A model generated the notes under the pieces. The model saw only the letters and a program-made list of their open reading frames with translations, did not search any database and was not told the DNA's origin. From assembly GCF_033406955.1 (NCBI RefSeq), contig NZ_CP137734.1:4340001-4404000 (forward strand): DNA of 64,000 nt. The letters run 5' to 3'. How positions within the stretch are numbered: the stretch's first letter is position 1; the number at the start of each line of letters is the position of its first letter. Below, one piece after another: positions 34,321-42,544 of the stretch. A program made the translations under genes and the position numbers. Source of the DNA: Streptomyces violaceoruber (GTDB lineage Bacteria > Actinomycetota > Actinomycetes > Streptomycetales > Streptomycetaceae).

Positions 34321-34805
34321 GCCCCCTCCTCCGGCGCCGGGCCGGCGCCCATCGGCCGACCGGCGGCCGCCGGGCGTGCTCGGTCGGGGTCATGGGGGGT
34401 GGTGGGGTGCGTGGGTCGGTGCCGGGGGGTGGTGGCGGCGGTAATGGCCGGATCTCCGGTGCCGGTGTCGGTGCCAGTGCCGGTGTCGGGGCGGGGGGCC
34501 ATCGGCCGGGCTGCCGCCGTGGTGGGTGGGCCGCTTCGTGCGGGGGCCGTCGGGCGGCGGTGGCCGGGGTCGGTGGGGGTGGTGGGGTGCGTAGGTCGGT
34601 GCCGGAGCGGGGCGGCGGCGGTGATGGCCGGGCCTCCGGCGCTGGCGCCGGTGCCGGTGCTGGTGTCGGTGTGGGGGGTCACCGGTCGGGCTGCCGCCGT
34701 GGTGGGTGGGCCGCTTCGTGCGGGGGCCGTCGGGCGGCGCTGGTCGGGGTCGGTGGGGGTGGTGGGGTGCGTGGGTCGGTGGCCGAAGGCGGCGGTGTCG
34801 GTCAA
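34317..34805 (-). CDS. Putative Pro/Thr-rich repeat ORF between lysR and the beta-lactamase-fold gene
   Basis: A frame beginning TTG 34805, overlapping the lysR stop (cTTTGA), and ending with TGA that overlaps the ATG of the beta-lactamase-fold gene (ATGA). It would encode 162 residues built on a 60-residue repeat containing HRPTHPTTPTDP, PTAPARSGPPTTAAARP and TGTGTD. The perfect junctions at both ends favour coding; the low complexity, TTG start and open frames on every strand argue against. No known family. Confidence 0.3.
   Translation of the reverse strand: MTDTAAFGHRPTHPTTPTDPDQRRPTAPARSGPPTTAAARPVTPHTDTSTGTGASAGGPAITAAAPLRHRPTHPTTPTDPGHRRPTAPARSGPPTTAAARPMAPRPDTGTGTDTGTGDPAITAATTPRHRPTHPTTPHDPDRARPAAAGRPMGAGPAPEEGA
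34381..34800. repeat. 180-bp tandem repeat, about 2.3 copies
   Basis: GGTGGGGTGCGT recurs at 34401, 34581 and 34761, exactly 180 bp apart, and copies 1 (34381-34560) and 2 (34561-34740) agree at most positions; a 50-bp block starting GGGCTGCCGCCGTGGTGGG is identical in both. A third partial copy runs to 34800. Since 180 is divisible by three, any frame is preserved. Confidence 0.9.
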
Positions 34806-35764
34806 AGCCAGTACTCCGATGCCGGGCGAAGGTGCAGGGGCCGGGCGGGTGCCTCGGAGTGGGCGCCGGCCGTGGTGCGCAGGGCGTGGGTGGCCGCGTC
34901 GGCGAAGGCGCCGACGGCGGCGTCGCCGCGCCCCTTGGGCCAGGCCGCGGAGTGCCGCCAGGCGGGCGCGGCCCCGGCCAGCGGGCGCCAGACCAGGTCC
35001 TGGTCGCCGGGGGCCACGAGCCGGGTGTCGCGGGGGCCGAGGGCGACGGCCCCGGACGACAGGACCAGGCCGCGGACGAAGCTGGCCCCCTGGCCGTGCC
35101 GTACCGCGGCGGGTGTGTAGCCGCCCCGGGCGCAGGCGGTGAGCAGGTCGTCGTAGACCGCCGGCGCGTCGGCGCGCGGGAAGAGGACCAGGTCGTAGCC
35201 GGTGAGGGCGGCGAGCGGCACGGCGTCCAGCTCCGTCTGGGGCGCGCCGCGCGGCAGCAGGACGCCGAGGTCGCGGCGGAGCACCGGGCCCAGTTCCAGG
35301 CCGGTGACGTCGCACGGGTGGTGGATGAGGCCGACGTCCAGCTCGTGGGCGGCGAACCCGGCGAGCTGCTGGGCGGTGGTCAGCTCGTGCAGCTCCAGTT
35401 CGAGGCCCGCGTGCCGGCGGCGGAAGTCGGCCAGCAGCGCGGCGACGGTCTCGCCGGAGATGTCGGGGGACAGGGCGGCGCGCAGCAGACCGCTCTCGCC
35501 GTCCCGGATGCGGCGGGCCGCGGTCCGCAGTGACTCGGCGCGGGCCAGCAGCTCGCGGGCCTCGGCGAGCAGCAGCGTGCCCGCCTCGGTGATCGCCACC
35601 TGGCGGCTGGTGCGCTCGAAGAGCCGGACGCCCAGCTCCTTCTCCAGCCGCTGGATGCGCTGCGACAGGGGCGGCTGGGCCATGCCGAGCCGGGTGGCGG
35701 CACGCCCGAAGTGTGACTCTTCTGCAACAGCCACAAAGCACTCCAGGTGCCGCACCAGGTCCAC
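34802..35764 (-). CDS. LysR-family transcriptional regulator
   Basis: Regulator of 320 aa: winged HTH (about 1-60; LECFVAVAEESHFGRAATRLGMAQPPLSQRI) and a periplasmic-binding-protein-like effector domain (about 90-300). It is divergent from the LpqC-type esterase, and LysR proteins commonly control the divergent gene. GTG 35764 gives a conserved start; no clear ribosome-binding site. A TCGG-N12-CCGA palindrome lies in the gap. C-terminus continues into the repeat region (see the ORF above). Confidence 0.93.
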   Translation of the reverse strand: MDLVRHLECFVAVAEESHFGRAATRLGMAQPPLSQRIQRLEKELGVRLFERTSRQVAITEAGTLLLAEARELLARAESLRTAARRIRDGESGLLRAALSPDISGETVAALLADFRRRHAGLELELHELTTAQQLAGFAAHELDVGLIHHPCDVTGLELGPVLRRDLGVLLPRGAPQTELDAVPLAALTGYDLVLFPRADAPAVYDDLLTACARGGYTPAAVRHGQGASFVRGLVLSSGAVALGPRDTRLVAPGDQDLVWRPLAGAAPAWRHSAAWPKGRGDAAVGAFADAATHALRTTAGAHSEAPARPLHLRPASEYWL

Positions 35765-35778
35765 GACCAGTAATCATA

Positions 35779-35798
35779 TCGGGGATTGATCGATCCGA
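35779..35798. promoter_or_regulatory. Inverted repeat TCGG-N12-CCGA in the lysR intergenic gap
   Basis: TCGG(N12)CCGA is a T-N11-A-like LysR box in an AT-rich segment (35770-35812, with GATATCGG nearby) between the divergent lysR and esterase genes. Confidence 0.45.
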
Positions 35799-35849
35799 CA
35801 TTGATATCGGTCTTGGACAGGGGCTCGGCGGGGTTGCTCTCCTCGGGCC

Positions 35850-36899
35850 ATGCGCTCCTTCCGTGACCGTGACCGTGACCCCGCGCTCCGCGCCCGTCGG
35901 TGGGCCGGCGGGCTCGCCCTCGCCCTCGTCCTCCCCCTGGCCGGCTGCGCCACCGGCACCGGCACCGGCACCGGCACCGACGGCGACGCCGATTCCGGGC
36001 GCCCGGGAGCGTCGTCGACGGCCCCCGCCCCCTTTGCCACCGCGGCGCCGGAGGTCCGCGCCCAGCTCCGGGTGGACGGCGACGTCCGCCAGTACCTCCT
36101 GCACCGGCCCCCCGCCCCGGCCGCCGACGGCCCGCGGCCCCTCCTCGTCGCCTTCCACGGCCGCGGCGCCGACGCCGCCGAACTGCGGGCGAAGACCCGG
36201 CTGGAGCGGGCCGCCACCGCGCGCGGCATGCTCGTCGCCTTTCCCGAGGGCCTCGGCCGCGGCTGGGGCGCGGGCACACGGGCGACGAAGCAGCGCCCGG
36301 ACCCCGGCCTGGACGTGCGGTTCACCGAGGCGCTGATCAAGCACCTGGTCCGCACCGAGCGGGCCGACCCCGGTCAGGTCTACGTCGCCGGGTTCTCCAA
36401 CGGCGGCTCGATGGCCCTGCGCATGGCCGCCGAACGCCCCGCGCTGCTGGCGGGTGCCGCCTCGGTCTCCGGCCAGCTCCCCACGGGCGACGCCGCGGTG
36501 GAGCCGACCGGGCCCGTCCCGGTCATGGTCGTCTACGGCGCCGACGACCCCGTACGGCCCCTCGCGGGTCTCCCCTCCCCGCCGCCGGACCCAAAGGAGC
36601 CGATCCTGCCGACCCGGTCGGCGCGGGACAGTGCGGCGGCGTTCGCGGCGGCCGGGGGCGCGGGCGAGCCGGTCACGCGGCAGCAGAAGGGCTACGAACG
36701 GACGGTGTGGCGGCTCGGGAAGGAGGCTTCCGGCGGCTCCCGGCGGCCCGACGGCACCGTGCAGCTCCTCGTCGTCGACGACGCCGGTCACACCTGGCCG
36801 GGCTCGACGGTCCCGCCGCCCGAGGGGTTCGGCCCCGTCAGCAGGGCCCTCGACGCCACCGACACGATCCTCGACTTCCTCACCGGCCCCGGCCGCTGA
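35850..36899 (+). CDS. LpqC-like poly(3-hydroxybutyrate) depolymerase/esterase lipoprotein
   Basis: Secreted lipoprotein of 349 aa with lipobox LPLAGC (Cys33) after a 20-residue hydrophobic segment, followed by a (Thr-Gly)n run. The alpha/beta hydrolase has nucleophile GFSNGGSM, Asp in YGADDPV and His in DAGHTWPG. It belongs to the LpqC/feruloyl esterase-PHB depolymerase group; the true substrate is unknown. ATG 35850 without a strong Shine-Dalgarno site. The adjacent LysR may regulate it; the PBP gene follows 17 bases later. Confidence 0.88.
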   Translation: MRSFRDRDRDPALRARRWAGGLALALVLPLAGCATGTGTGTGTDGDADSGRPGASSTAPAPFATAAPEVRAQLRVDGDVRQYLLHRPPAPAADGPRPLLVAFHGRGADAAELRAKTRLERAATARGMLVAFPEGLGRGWGAGTRATKQRPDPGLDVRFTEALIKHLVRTERADPGQVYVAGFSNGGSMALRMAAERPALLAGAASVSGQLPTGDAAVEPTGPVPVMVVYGADDPVRPLAGLPSPPPDPKEPILPTRSARDSAAAFAAAGGAGEPVTRQQKGYERTVWRLGKEASGGSRRPDGTVQLLVVDDAGHTWPGSTVPPPEGFGPVSRALDATDTILDFLTGPGR

Positions 36900-36916
36900 C
36901 CGACAAGGACCTTCCC

Positions 36917-38557
36917 ATGCCCGACGCTCCCCCCTTCACCTCTCCCCGCCGCCGCAGGCCCCGCAACGGCGTGCGGGCCGTCGCCGCCGTGGGCGTCGTC
37001 CTCGCGATCGCCGCGGGCGGCTCGTACGCCGCCGGGTTCGGCCCCTTCGCGCGCGGCGACGACGGACCCGACCCCGCCGCGACGGAGCAGGCGCGCGCCT
37101 TCCTCGCCGACTGGGCCGCCGGGCGGCTGCCGAGCGCGGCCGCACGCACCACCGAGCCCGGCAAGGCGCAGGAGGTGCTGCAGAGCTTCACCGCGGGACT
37201 CGACATCGAGAAACCGAAGCTGACGGCGGCGGCCGACGGCGTGAAGGAGGGCGAGGACGGCACCCTCGGCATCCCCTTCACCGCCCGGATGCCGGTCACC
37301 GGCCTGGGCACCTGGACGTACGAGTCGGAGCTGCCGCTGCGCGAGCAGGACGGCGGCGGCTGGAAGGTGGACTGGCGGCTGTCGCTGGTGCATCCGCGGC
37401 TGAGCGAGACGGAGAAGTTCCGCCTGGAGCGCGAGGAGAGCGCCCCGCCCAAGGTCACGGACCGCGCGGGGGTCTCGCTCGTGGGCGCCGAGTACCCGTC
37501 CCTGTCCCCGCTTTTGGGCCGGCTCGCCGGTGACGCGGGCGGCGGCGGTCCGCGCGGCGCGGTCGAGCTGGTGGACCGGGCCAGCGGCGAGACCGTGCGC
37601 ACCGAGGCGTCCTTCGGCAAGGAGCCCGACCCGGCGACGGCGGACCGGCCCGTGCGCACCACCCTGGACGCCGGCTGGCAGGCGGCCGCCGAGAAGGCCC
37701 TCGGGAAGGCCGACGGCAAGAACGCCTCCCTCGTCGCCCTGCGCGTCGACAACGGCGAGGTGCTCGCCCTCGCCAACTCGCCCTCCTCGGGCTTCAACCG
37801 GGCCGCCTCCGGCACCTACGCGCCCGGCTCCACCTGGAAGATCGTCACCAGCAGCGCCCTGCTGCTCAAGGACGCGGTCGCGCCCGACGACGTCGTGGAC
37901 TGCCCCAAGTACCTGACGGTCGGCAAGGAGTTCCACAACGTGGAGACCTCCGAACACCCCGGCGCCACCTTCCGCAAGGACTTCACCGAGTCCTGCAACA
38001 CCGCCTTCATCGGCCTGCGCGGCAAGCTCGACGACGGGGAGCTGGGGAAGGTCGCCCGCACCTACTTCGGGGTCGGCCAGGAGTGGCACATCGGCATCCC
38101 GACGTACGACGGCTCGGTGCCGGAGCCCAAGGACGAGACGGAGAAGGCGGCGTCGATGATCGGGCAGGGCCGGGTCCAGGCCAACCCCCTGATCATGGCG
38201 TCGGTGACGGCCACCGCGGTCTCCGGAGAGTTCCACCAGCCGTCCGTCACCGCGGGCAACGAGGACGAGACCCGCACCGAGCCGCTGCCCGACGAGGTCG
38301 TCAGCCAGTTGCGCGGGCTGATGCGGGCCACCGTCACCGAAGGGACCGCGCGCGTCCTGGCCGACCTGCCGGGTGAGATCGGCGCCAAGACCGGCACCGC
38401 CGAGGTCTCCGACGACCAGGACAACAACGGCTGGCTCGTCGCCCACCGGGGCAACGTCGCCGTCGCCGTGGTCGTCGAGGAGGGCGTCACCGGCGGCGGC
38501 TCGGCGGGGCCGATCGTGCACAGCCTGCTGTCGGCCGTTCCGGAGGACCCTGCCTGA
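36917..38557 (+). CDS. Penicillin-binding transpeptidase (NTF2-like plus transpeptidase)
   Basis: Class B PBP of 546 aa: one N-terminal membrane helix (about 20-40), an NTF2/MecA_N-like domain (about 55-175), a dimerisation segment, and a transpeptidase domain with STWK (Ser305-Lys308), SCN (359-361) and KTG (491-493). It cross-links peptidoglycan; this subclass is often called PbpA-like and may have a role in sporulation or cell-wall growth. ATG 36917 follows the esterase by 17 bases, suggesting an operon. The P450 gene ends 17 bases further on the opposite strand. Confidence 0.93.
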   Translation: MPDAPPFTSPRRRRPRNGVRAVAAVGVVLAIAAGGSYAAGFGPFARGDDGPDPAATEQARAFLADWAAGRLPSAAARTTEPGKAQEVLQSFTAGLDIEKPKLTAAADGVKEGEDGTLGIPFTARMPVTGLGTWTYESELPLREQDGGGWKVDWRLSLVHPRLSETEKFRLEREESAPPKVTDRAGVSLVGAEYPSLSPLLGRLAGDAGGGGPRGAVELVDRASGETVRTEASFGKEPDPATADRPVRTTLDAGWQAAAEKALGKADGKNASLVALRVDNGEVLALANSPSSGFNRAASGTYAPGSTWKIVTSSALLLKDAVAPDDVVDCPKYLTVGKEFHNVETSEHPGATFRKDFTESCNTAFIGLRGKLDDGELGKVARTYFGVGQEWHIGIPTYDGSVPEPKDETEKAASMIGQGRVQANPLIMASVTATAVSGEFHQPSVTAGNEDETRTEPLPDEVVSQLRGLMRATVTEGTARVLADLPGEIGAKTGTAEVSDDQDNNGWLVAHRGNVAVAVVVEEGVTGGGSAGPIVHSLLSAVPEDPA

Positions 38558-38574
38558 GCCCCCACTGAGCGGGA

Positions 38575-39714
38575 TCAGCCGAGCCGCACCGGCAGTTCCA
38601 CCAGCCCCCGCAGCAGGGTGCTGGTGCGCCAGGTGAGCGTCGCCGGGTCGGCGGCGAGCGCGAGCGCGGGATGCCGGTCGAGCAGCAGGCGTACGGCGAC
38701 GGCGGCCTCGACGCGGGCCAGCGGGGCGCCCAGGCAGTGGTGCGGGCCGTGGCCGAAGCCGAGGTGGCCCCGCGGGCGGCGGCCGATGTCGAAGCGGTCG
38801 GGGTCGGGGAAGTGCGCCGGGTCGCGGGAGGCGGCGGCGAGGGAGACGAGCACCGGGTCGCCCGCCGCGATCGCGGTGCCCGCCAGCTCCAACGGCTCGG
38901 CCGCGAAACGGAACGCGGAGGCATGAACGGGCGAGTGGTACCGCAGCGACTCCTCCACGGCGGCCTCGGTCAGCTCCGGCTCGGCGCGCAGTCGGGCGAG
39001 CTGGCCGGGGTGGGTGAGCAGGCCGTGCACGGTGGCGGAGATCAGGTTGACGGTCGTCTCGTGCCCCGCGACCAGGATCAGGAAGGCCATGCCGAGCAGT
39101 TCGCCGGGGGTGAGTTCGCCGCTGTCGGCGGCGGCGACCAGATCGCCGAGCAGCGTGCCGTCCGGGGTGCGGCGCTTGGCGTCGGTCAGCTCGGTGAGGT
39201 AGCCGGTCAGCGCGGTCGCCGCCGACCCGGCCGCCTCGGGCGAAGTGGGCATGACCAGCTCGTTCGACCAGGTGTGGAAGGTTCCGCGGTCGCTCTCCGG
39301 GACGCCCAGCAGCTCGCAGATCACCGTGACCGGCAGCGGCAGCGCGTACCGGGCGACCAGGTCGGCCGTGCCCGCCGGCGGCAGCGCGTCCAGCAGGCCG
39401 TGCGCGATGCGCTCGACGCGCGGGCGCAGGGCGGCGGTCCGTCCCGGCGTGAAGTGTCCGGCGACCAGCCGGCGCAGACGGGTGTGCTGCGGCGGGTCGC
39501 TCTGGAGCATGTTGTGGCCGATGGCGTGCCCGCCGTCGCTGTCCCAGGAAGCGGAGTGCCGGATGTCGTTGCGCAGCCGCGGGTCGGTGAGGGCGGTCCG
39601 TGCCGCGTCGCGCGTCACCACCAGCCGGCTCTCCCCGCTGCCCGGCACGAACACCCGGTGCACGGCGCCCACGGCCCGCAGGGCGGCCAGTTCCTCATAG
39701 GTGGGCGCGGTCAT
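38575..39714 (-). CDS. Cytochrome P450
   Basis: Soluble bacterial P450 of 379 aa. The I-helix AGHETT, K-helix EESLR and heme-binding FGHGPHHCLGAPLAR (Cys327) are present. ATG 39714. Substrate unidentified. No ferredoxin gene lies next to it, so it must use electron donors encoded elsewhere. Divergent from a TetR gene with two matching operators between them, which predicts repression of both genes by that regulator until a small-molecule ligand is sensed. Confidence 0.96.
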   Translation of the reverse strand: MTAPTYEELAALRAVGAVHRVFVPGSGESRLVVTRDAARTALTDPRLRNDIRHSASWDSDGGHAIGHNMLQSDPPQHTRLRRLVAGHFTPGRTAALRPRVERIAHGLLDALPPAGTADLVARYALPLPVTVICELLGVPESDRGTFHTWSNELVMPTSPEAAGSAATALTGYLTELTDAKRRTPDGTLLGDLVAAADSGELTPGELLGMAFLILVAGHETTVNLISATVHGLLTHPGQLARLRAEPELTEAAVEESLRYHSPVHASAFRFAAEPLELAGTAIAAGDPVLVSLAAASRDPAHFPDPDRFDIGRRPRGHLGFGHGPHHCLGAPLARVEAAVAVRLLLDRHPALALAADPATLTWRTSTLLRGLVELPVRLG

Positions 39715-39743
39715 GGGACCTCCGGTGAGAGAGACAGTTAACC

Positions 39744-39809
39744 GGGGAGTACTCCCCATTTCCTCGGTCGACGATAGCATCGGCGTTCGGAGCACGGGGA
39801 GCACTCCCC
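39744..39809. promoter_or_regulatory. Two TetR-type operators (GGGGAGTRCTCCCC)
   Basis: GGGGAGTACTCCCC (39744-39757, a perfect 14-bp palindrome) and GGGGAGCACTCCCC (39796-39809) lie 52 bp apart in the divergent region of the P450 and TetR genes. The first is close to the P450 start, the second to the TetR start. Confidence 0.85.
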
Positions 39810-39834
39810 GGTTCGTACGACCCGGAGGGCGAGG

Positions 39835-40572
39835 ATGACCGTCGGCGCACGCGACGGAGCGCCCCGGCAGCGACGCGACGCGCGGCGCAACCGGGAGCTT
39901 CTGCTGGAGGCGGCCCACGAGGTGTTCACCGAGCAGGGGCTGGACGCGGCGCTGGACGTGATCGCGCGCCGGGCGGGGGTCGGCAACGCGACGCTCTACC
40001 GCCACTTCCCCACCCGAGCCGCCCTGGTGGACGCCGTGTTCCGGGACTCGCTGACCGGCACGATGGACGCCGGGGAGCGGGCCAGGAAGGCGCCGGACGC
40101 GTGGGCCGGGCTCACCGGCTATCTGGAGGTGGTCTTCGGCGCCCTGGCCGCGGACCGGGGCTCCAACGACCTCATGACCACGCACCTGCGGGGCGTCGAC
40201 AGCCTGGAGGCCGTGCACGAGCACAACCGCCGGACCGTGGACACGCTGCTGACCCGTCTGCGCGACGAGGGCACCGTCCGCGCCGACGTCACCACCGAGG
40301 ACGTCCTGTTCGGGCTCGCGGCGCTCGGCCGTGCCGTCCCGGCACTGACGGCGGCGACCGCGGCCACGGCGGCCGCCGCGTCCGCGCCCGCGGCCGAAAC
40401 CGCGCCGGACGCCTGGCGCCGTCCCCTCGCCCTGTTCCTGGGCGGCCTGCGCGCCGCACCGGCCGCCGCGTCCCTGCCCGCGCCCGCGCTCACCGCCGCC
40501 GAACTCGGCGAGGTCCTGCGCGAACTGGGCCCGCACCGCACCCGCGCCGGGGACCGCGAGCCCCGCGCGTGA
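39835..40572 (+). CDS. TetR-family regulator
   Basis: Regulator of 245 aa: TetR HTH (about 15-70: NRELLLEAAHEVFTEQG...DVIARRAGVGNATLYRHFPTRAALV) and an alanine-rich C-terminal ligand domain, longer than usual with a low-complexity ATAATAAAASAPAAETA stretch near residue 180. ATG 39835 with a CGGAGGGCGAGG site. Its operators in the divergent region suggest autorepression and control of the P450. Confidence 0.93.
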   Translation: MTVGARDGAPRQRRDARRNRELLLEAAHEVFTEQGLDAALDVIARRAGVGNATLYRHFPTRAALVDAVFRDSLTGTMDAGERARKAPDAWAGLTGYLEVVFGALAADRGSNDLMTTHLRGVDSLEAVHEHNRRTVDTLLTRLRDEGTVRADVTTEDVLFGLAALGRAVPALTAATAATAAAASAPAAETAPDAWRRPLALFLGGLRAAPAAASLPAPALTAAELGEVLRELGPHRTRAGDREPRA

Positions 40573-40584
40573 GACGGACCGGGC

Positions 40585-40833
40585 TCAGCCCCGGGGGCCG
40601 GTACCCGTGCCGGTGCCGGTGTCGTTACCGGTGCCGGTGTCCTCGCGCCCGACCGTCTCCCCCGGGATGACGCGCGGCGTCCCCGGTTCGTCCGCGTCCC
40701 TGGCCGCGCGGGCCTCGGACTTGAGGATGCGGGCCGACTTGCCCGCCGAGCGGGTCAGCTCGGGGAGCTTCTTGACGGCCAGGACGGCCGCGACGACGAC
40801 GAGAATGATCGCGAGCTCGCTGAGTCCGAACAC
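40585..40833 (-). CDS. tatA: TatA/TatE family twin-arginine translocase subunit
   Basis: Protein of 82 aa with one N-terminal membrane helix (MFGLSELAIILVVVAAVLAVKKLPELTRSAGKSARI), the invariant short hinge and an amphipathic helix, then a tail of Thr-Gly-Asp repeats (DTGTGNDTGTGTGTG). It is a TatA-type pore subunit, probably a second paralogue as no tatC is near. GTG 40833 has a CCAGGAGAG site. Could serve Tat substrates such as PhoX, but nothing links the two. Confidence 0.9.
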   Translation of the reverse strand: MFGLSELAIILVVVAAVLAVKKLPELTRSAGKSARILKSEARAARDADEPGTPRVIPGETVGREDTGTGNDTGTGTGTGPRG

Positions 40834-40936
40834 GGCGCTCTCCTGGGGACGTACGGTCGCGGGCCCGCGGCACGGGCCCGCACACGGAATCTACGGCACG
40901 GCCGGCGGGCCCGGCGCCCGCGGGGCCCGATGGCTC

Positions 40937-41392
40937 TCAGAGGTCGAACTCGTGCGGCGGCAGGTCGAGCGCGTAGCACGCCTCGCGGACCACGGCGCGC
41001 TCGTCCTTGTCGAAGTCACCGTCGGCGCCGCCGATCACGATGCCGATCTGGACCACGGCCCGTGCCTCGGCGGGCTTCTTCTTCGCCTTGGCGATCTCCT
41101 GGAGGATGCCGACCTTGCCGAAGGCGAAGTCGGCGGTCAGCTTGTCCAGGTTCTCCTCGAAGCGGCGGCGCAGGTCGTCGGCGGGGAAGTTCTGCAGCAC
41201 CTCGTTGGTCGAGATCAGCTGGGCGACCCGCTGCCGCTCCGAGGCGTCGACGGTGCCGTCGGCCGCGGCGACCAGCGCGCACATCGCCATGCTCGCGTCG
41301 CGGAAGGCGCCGCTCTTGAGGTCGTTCTTCTTCGCCACGAGCTGCGTCTGCATCTGCGACGCGGACTCCTTGAAGCGGTCCCACAGGGCCAT
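40937..41392 (-). CDS. TerB-like tellurite-resistance/stress protein
   Basis: Cytoplasmic protein of 151 aa, all-helical TerB fold. Two acidic metal-binding segments are visible: AAADGTVDASERQRV and GGADGDFDKDERAVV. TerB occurs in Ter stress clusters that also have TerD and vWA partners, and is thought to interact with membrane-associated Ter components. ATG 41392. An almost palindromic dyad (41485-41500) 93 bases upstream is shared with the spo0M gene, suggesting co-regulation. Confidence 0.92.
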   Translation of the reverse strand: MALWDRFKESASQMQTQLVAKKNDLKSGAFRDASMAMCALVAAADGTVDASERQRVAQLISTNEVLQNFPADDLRRRFEENLDKLTADFAFGKVGILQEIAKAKKKPAEARAVVQIGIVIGGADGDFDKDERAVVREACYALDLPPHEFDL

Positions 41393-41484
41393 GAGAACTC
41401 CGTACTCCGTACCGGTCGGACGGGAAGGGATGTGACGGGAAGGGGTGGTCGGGCTGGTCGGGGAGACCGGGACCGGCCCGAGCC

Positions 41485-41503
41485 TCTACAGCACTGTAGA
41501 AGC
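41485..41503 (-). promoter_or_regulatory. Dyad upstream of terB-like gene
   Basis: TCTACAGCACTGTAGA (near-perfect 16-bp palindrome, 41485-41500) followed by AGC. Read on the coding strand this matches the site at 42508-42526 upstream of spo0M (GCTTCTAC-N6-TGTAGAG). The two genes are neighbours on the same strand. Confidence 0.6.
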
Positions 41504-41505
41504 TA

Positions 41506-42450
41506 TCAGCCTTCCCCGTCGCCGGAGTCGCCCTCGAAGAAGTCCCCCGCCTCGTCGACGACTTCGGCCGCCACCATTCCCCCGGCGATCCCCGCGGCCC
41601 CGGCCATGACGGGCGCACCGACCCCGGCGTCGTGGCCGAACACCGCGTGGGAGCCGTACGACGCCCGGTGCTCGACCAGCTCCCGCATCCAGCCGTCGAC
41701 GAGGGCGGTCCAGTCCCGCGGTCCGGCGGGGCCCTCGTGCGGGACGGTGAAGCGGCTGAGCGCGTCGTGGCCGCCGTGGCCGTCGGAGAGCGGGCCGCCC
41801 CGCTTGTCCGCCTCCAGCACCACCTCGAGGGCGCCGGGTACGGCCAGGAAGGTCAGCTCGATCTCGTCGGCCTGGTGGGCGTAGCGCGGGGGCGGGGTCA
41901 GTTCGATCTCCTGGTGGAAGGGCAGCTGCTGCCCGGTGCCGCCGATGCGGCCGTACTCCAGGCCGGCGGAGCGGAAGCCGCAGCCGAGCCGGCCGAGGGC
42001 CTCCAGGACGGCCTCCTGCGCCGGGAGCGGCGCCACGGCGAACGGGTCCAGGTCCCCGCTGTCCCGGACCCCGGCGACCGCCAGCTCGGTGCGCACGCCG
42101 AGCACGACGCCCAGCTGCCGCCCGTACAGCTCGGTGGCCGGGGTCTCCCAGGGCAGCGTCACCGTGAACGGGATGCTCGTCTCCTCGCCCGCCGCGAGCC
42201 GGAAGGGCCCGCCCACGGTGTGCCGGCCGAAGACGACGACGCCCTCGCCGTCACCGTGCTCGCCGTCCCCGGTCTCCACGCGGGCCACCAGCTCCAGCGC
42301 GACGTGCTCGACGTCGTGGCCGACGGTGCCGCCGACGAGGCGGACCCGGCCCGACAGGGTGCCTCCCGGCCGGGCGGCGCCCGGGGCGAGCGTCGTGTCC
42401 ACCGTGGGCCCGCCCACGCCGAGGGAACCGAGCAGCCGCTTGAACACCAT
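41506..42450 (-). CDS. spo0M: Spo0M family protein (sporulation control, arrestin-like)
   Basis: Protein of 314 aa with an arrestin-like beta-sandwich start (MVFKRLLGSLGVGGPTVDTTL, TLSGRVRLVGGTVGHDVEHVALELVARVE), typical of Spo0M. The C-terminal third is variable, Gly/Ala/acidic-rich. In Bacillus it modulates sporulation; in Streptomyces the role is not settled. ATG 42450; the shared dyad is about 60 bases upstream. Gene stop is only 5 bases from the dyad for terB. Confidence 0.9.
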   Translation of the reverse strand: MVFKRLLGSLGVGGPTVDTTLAPGAARPGGTLSGRVRLVGGTVGHDVEHVALELVARVETGDGEHGDGEGVVVFGRHTVGGPFRLAAGEETSIPFTVTLPWETPATELYGRQLGVVLGVRTELAVAGVRDSGDLDPFAVAPLPAQEAVLEALGRLGCGFRSAGLEYGRIGGTGQQLPFHQEIELTPPPRYAHQADEIELTFLAVPGALEVVLEADKRGGPLSDGHGGHDALSRFTVPHEGPAGPRDWTALVDGWMRELVEHRASYGSHAVFGHDAGVGAPVMAGAAGIAGGMVAAEVVDEAGDFFEGDSGDGEG

Positions 42451-42507
42451 CGAGGCGTTCTCTCCTTCGCGTTCGTGCGGGGAACAACCGGAACCGGCCG
42501 GCTGTTC

Positions 42508-42526
42508 TCTACAGGCGAGTAGAAGC
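42508..42526 (-). promoter_or_regulatory. Dyad upstream of spo0M
   Basis: TCTACAGGCGAGTAGAAGC resembles the terB-like upstream dyad (13-14 of 19 positions), with the same TCTACAG and GTAGAAGC ends. Probably the same regulator or promoter class. Confidence 0.55.
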
Positions 42527-42544
42527 ATAGGGGTCTCAGGACTC

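Noticed and set aside
34392..35120. Gly-rich plus-strand ORF over the 180-bp repeats and lysR 3' end
   Set aside because: Product is only Gly/Arg/Ser-rich and overlaps a confident lysR gene; the minus-strand alternative has better gene junctions.
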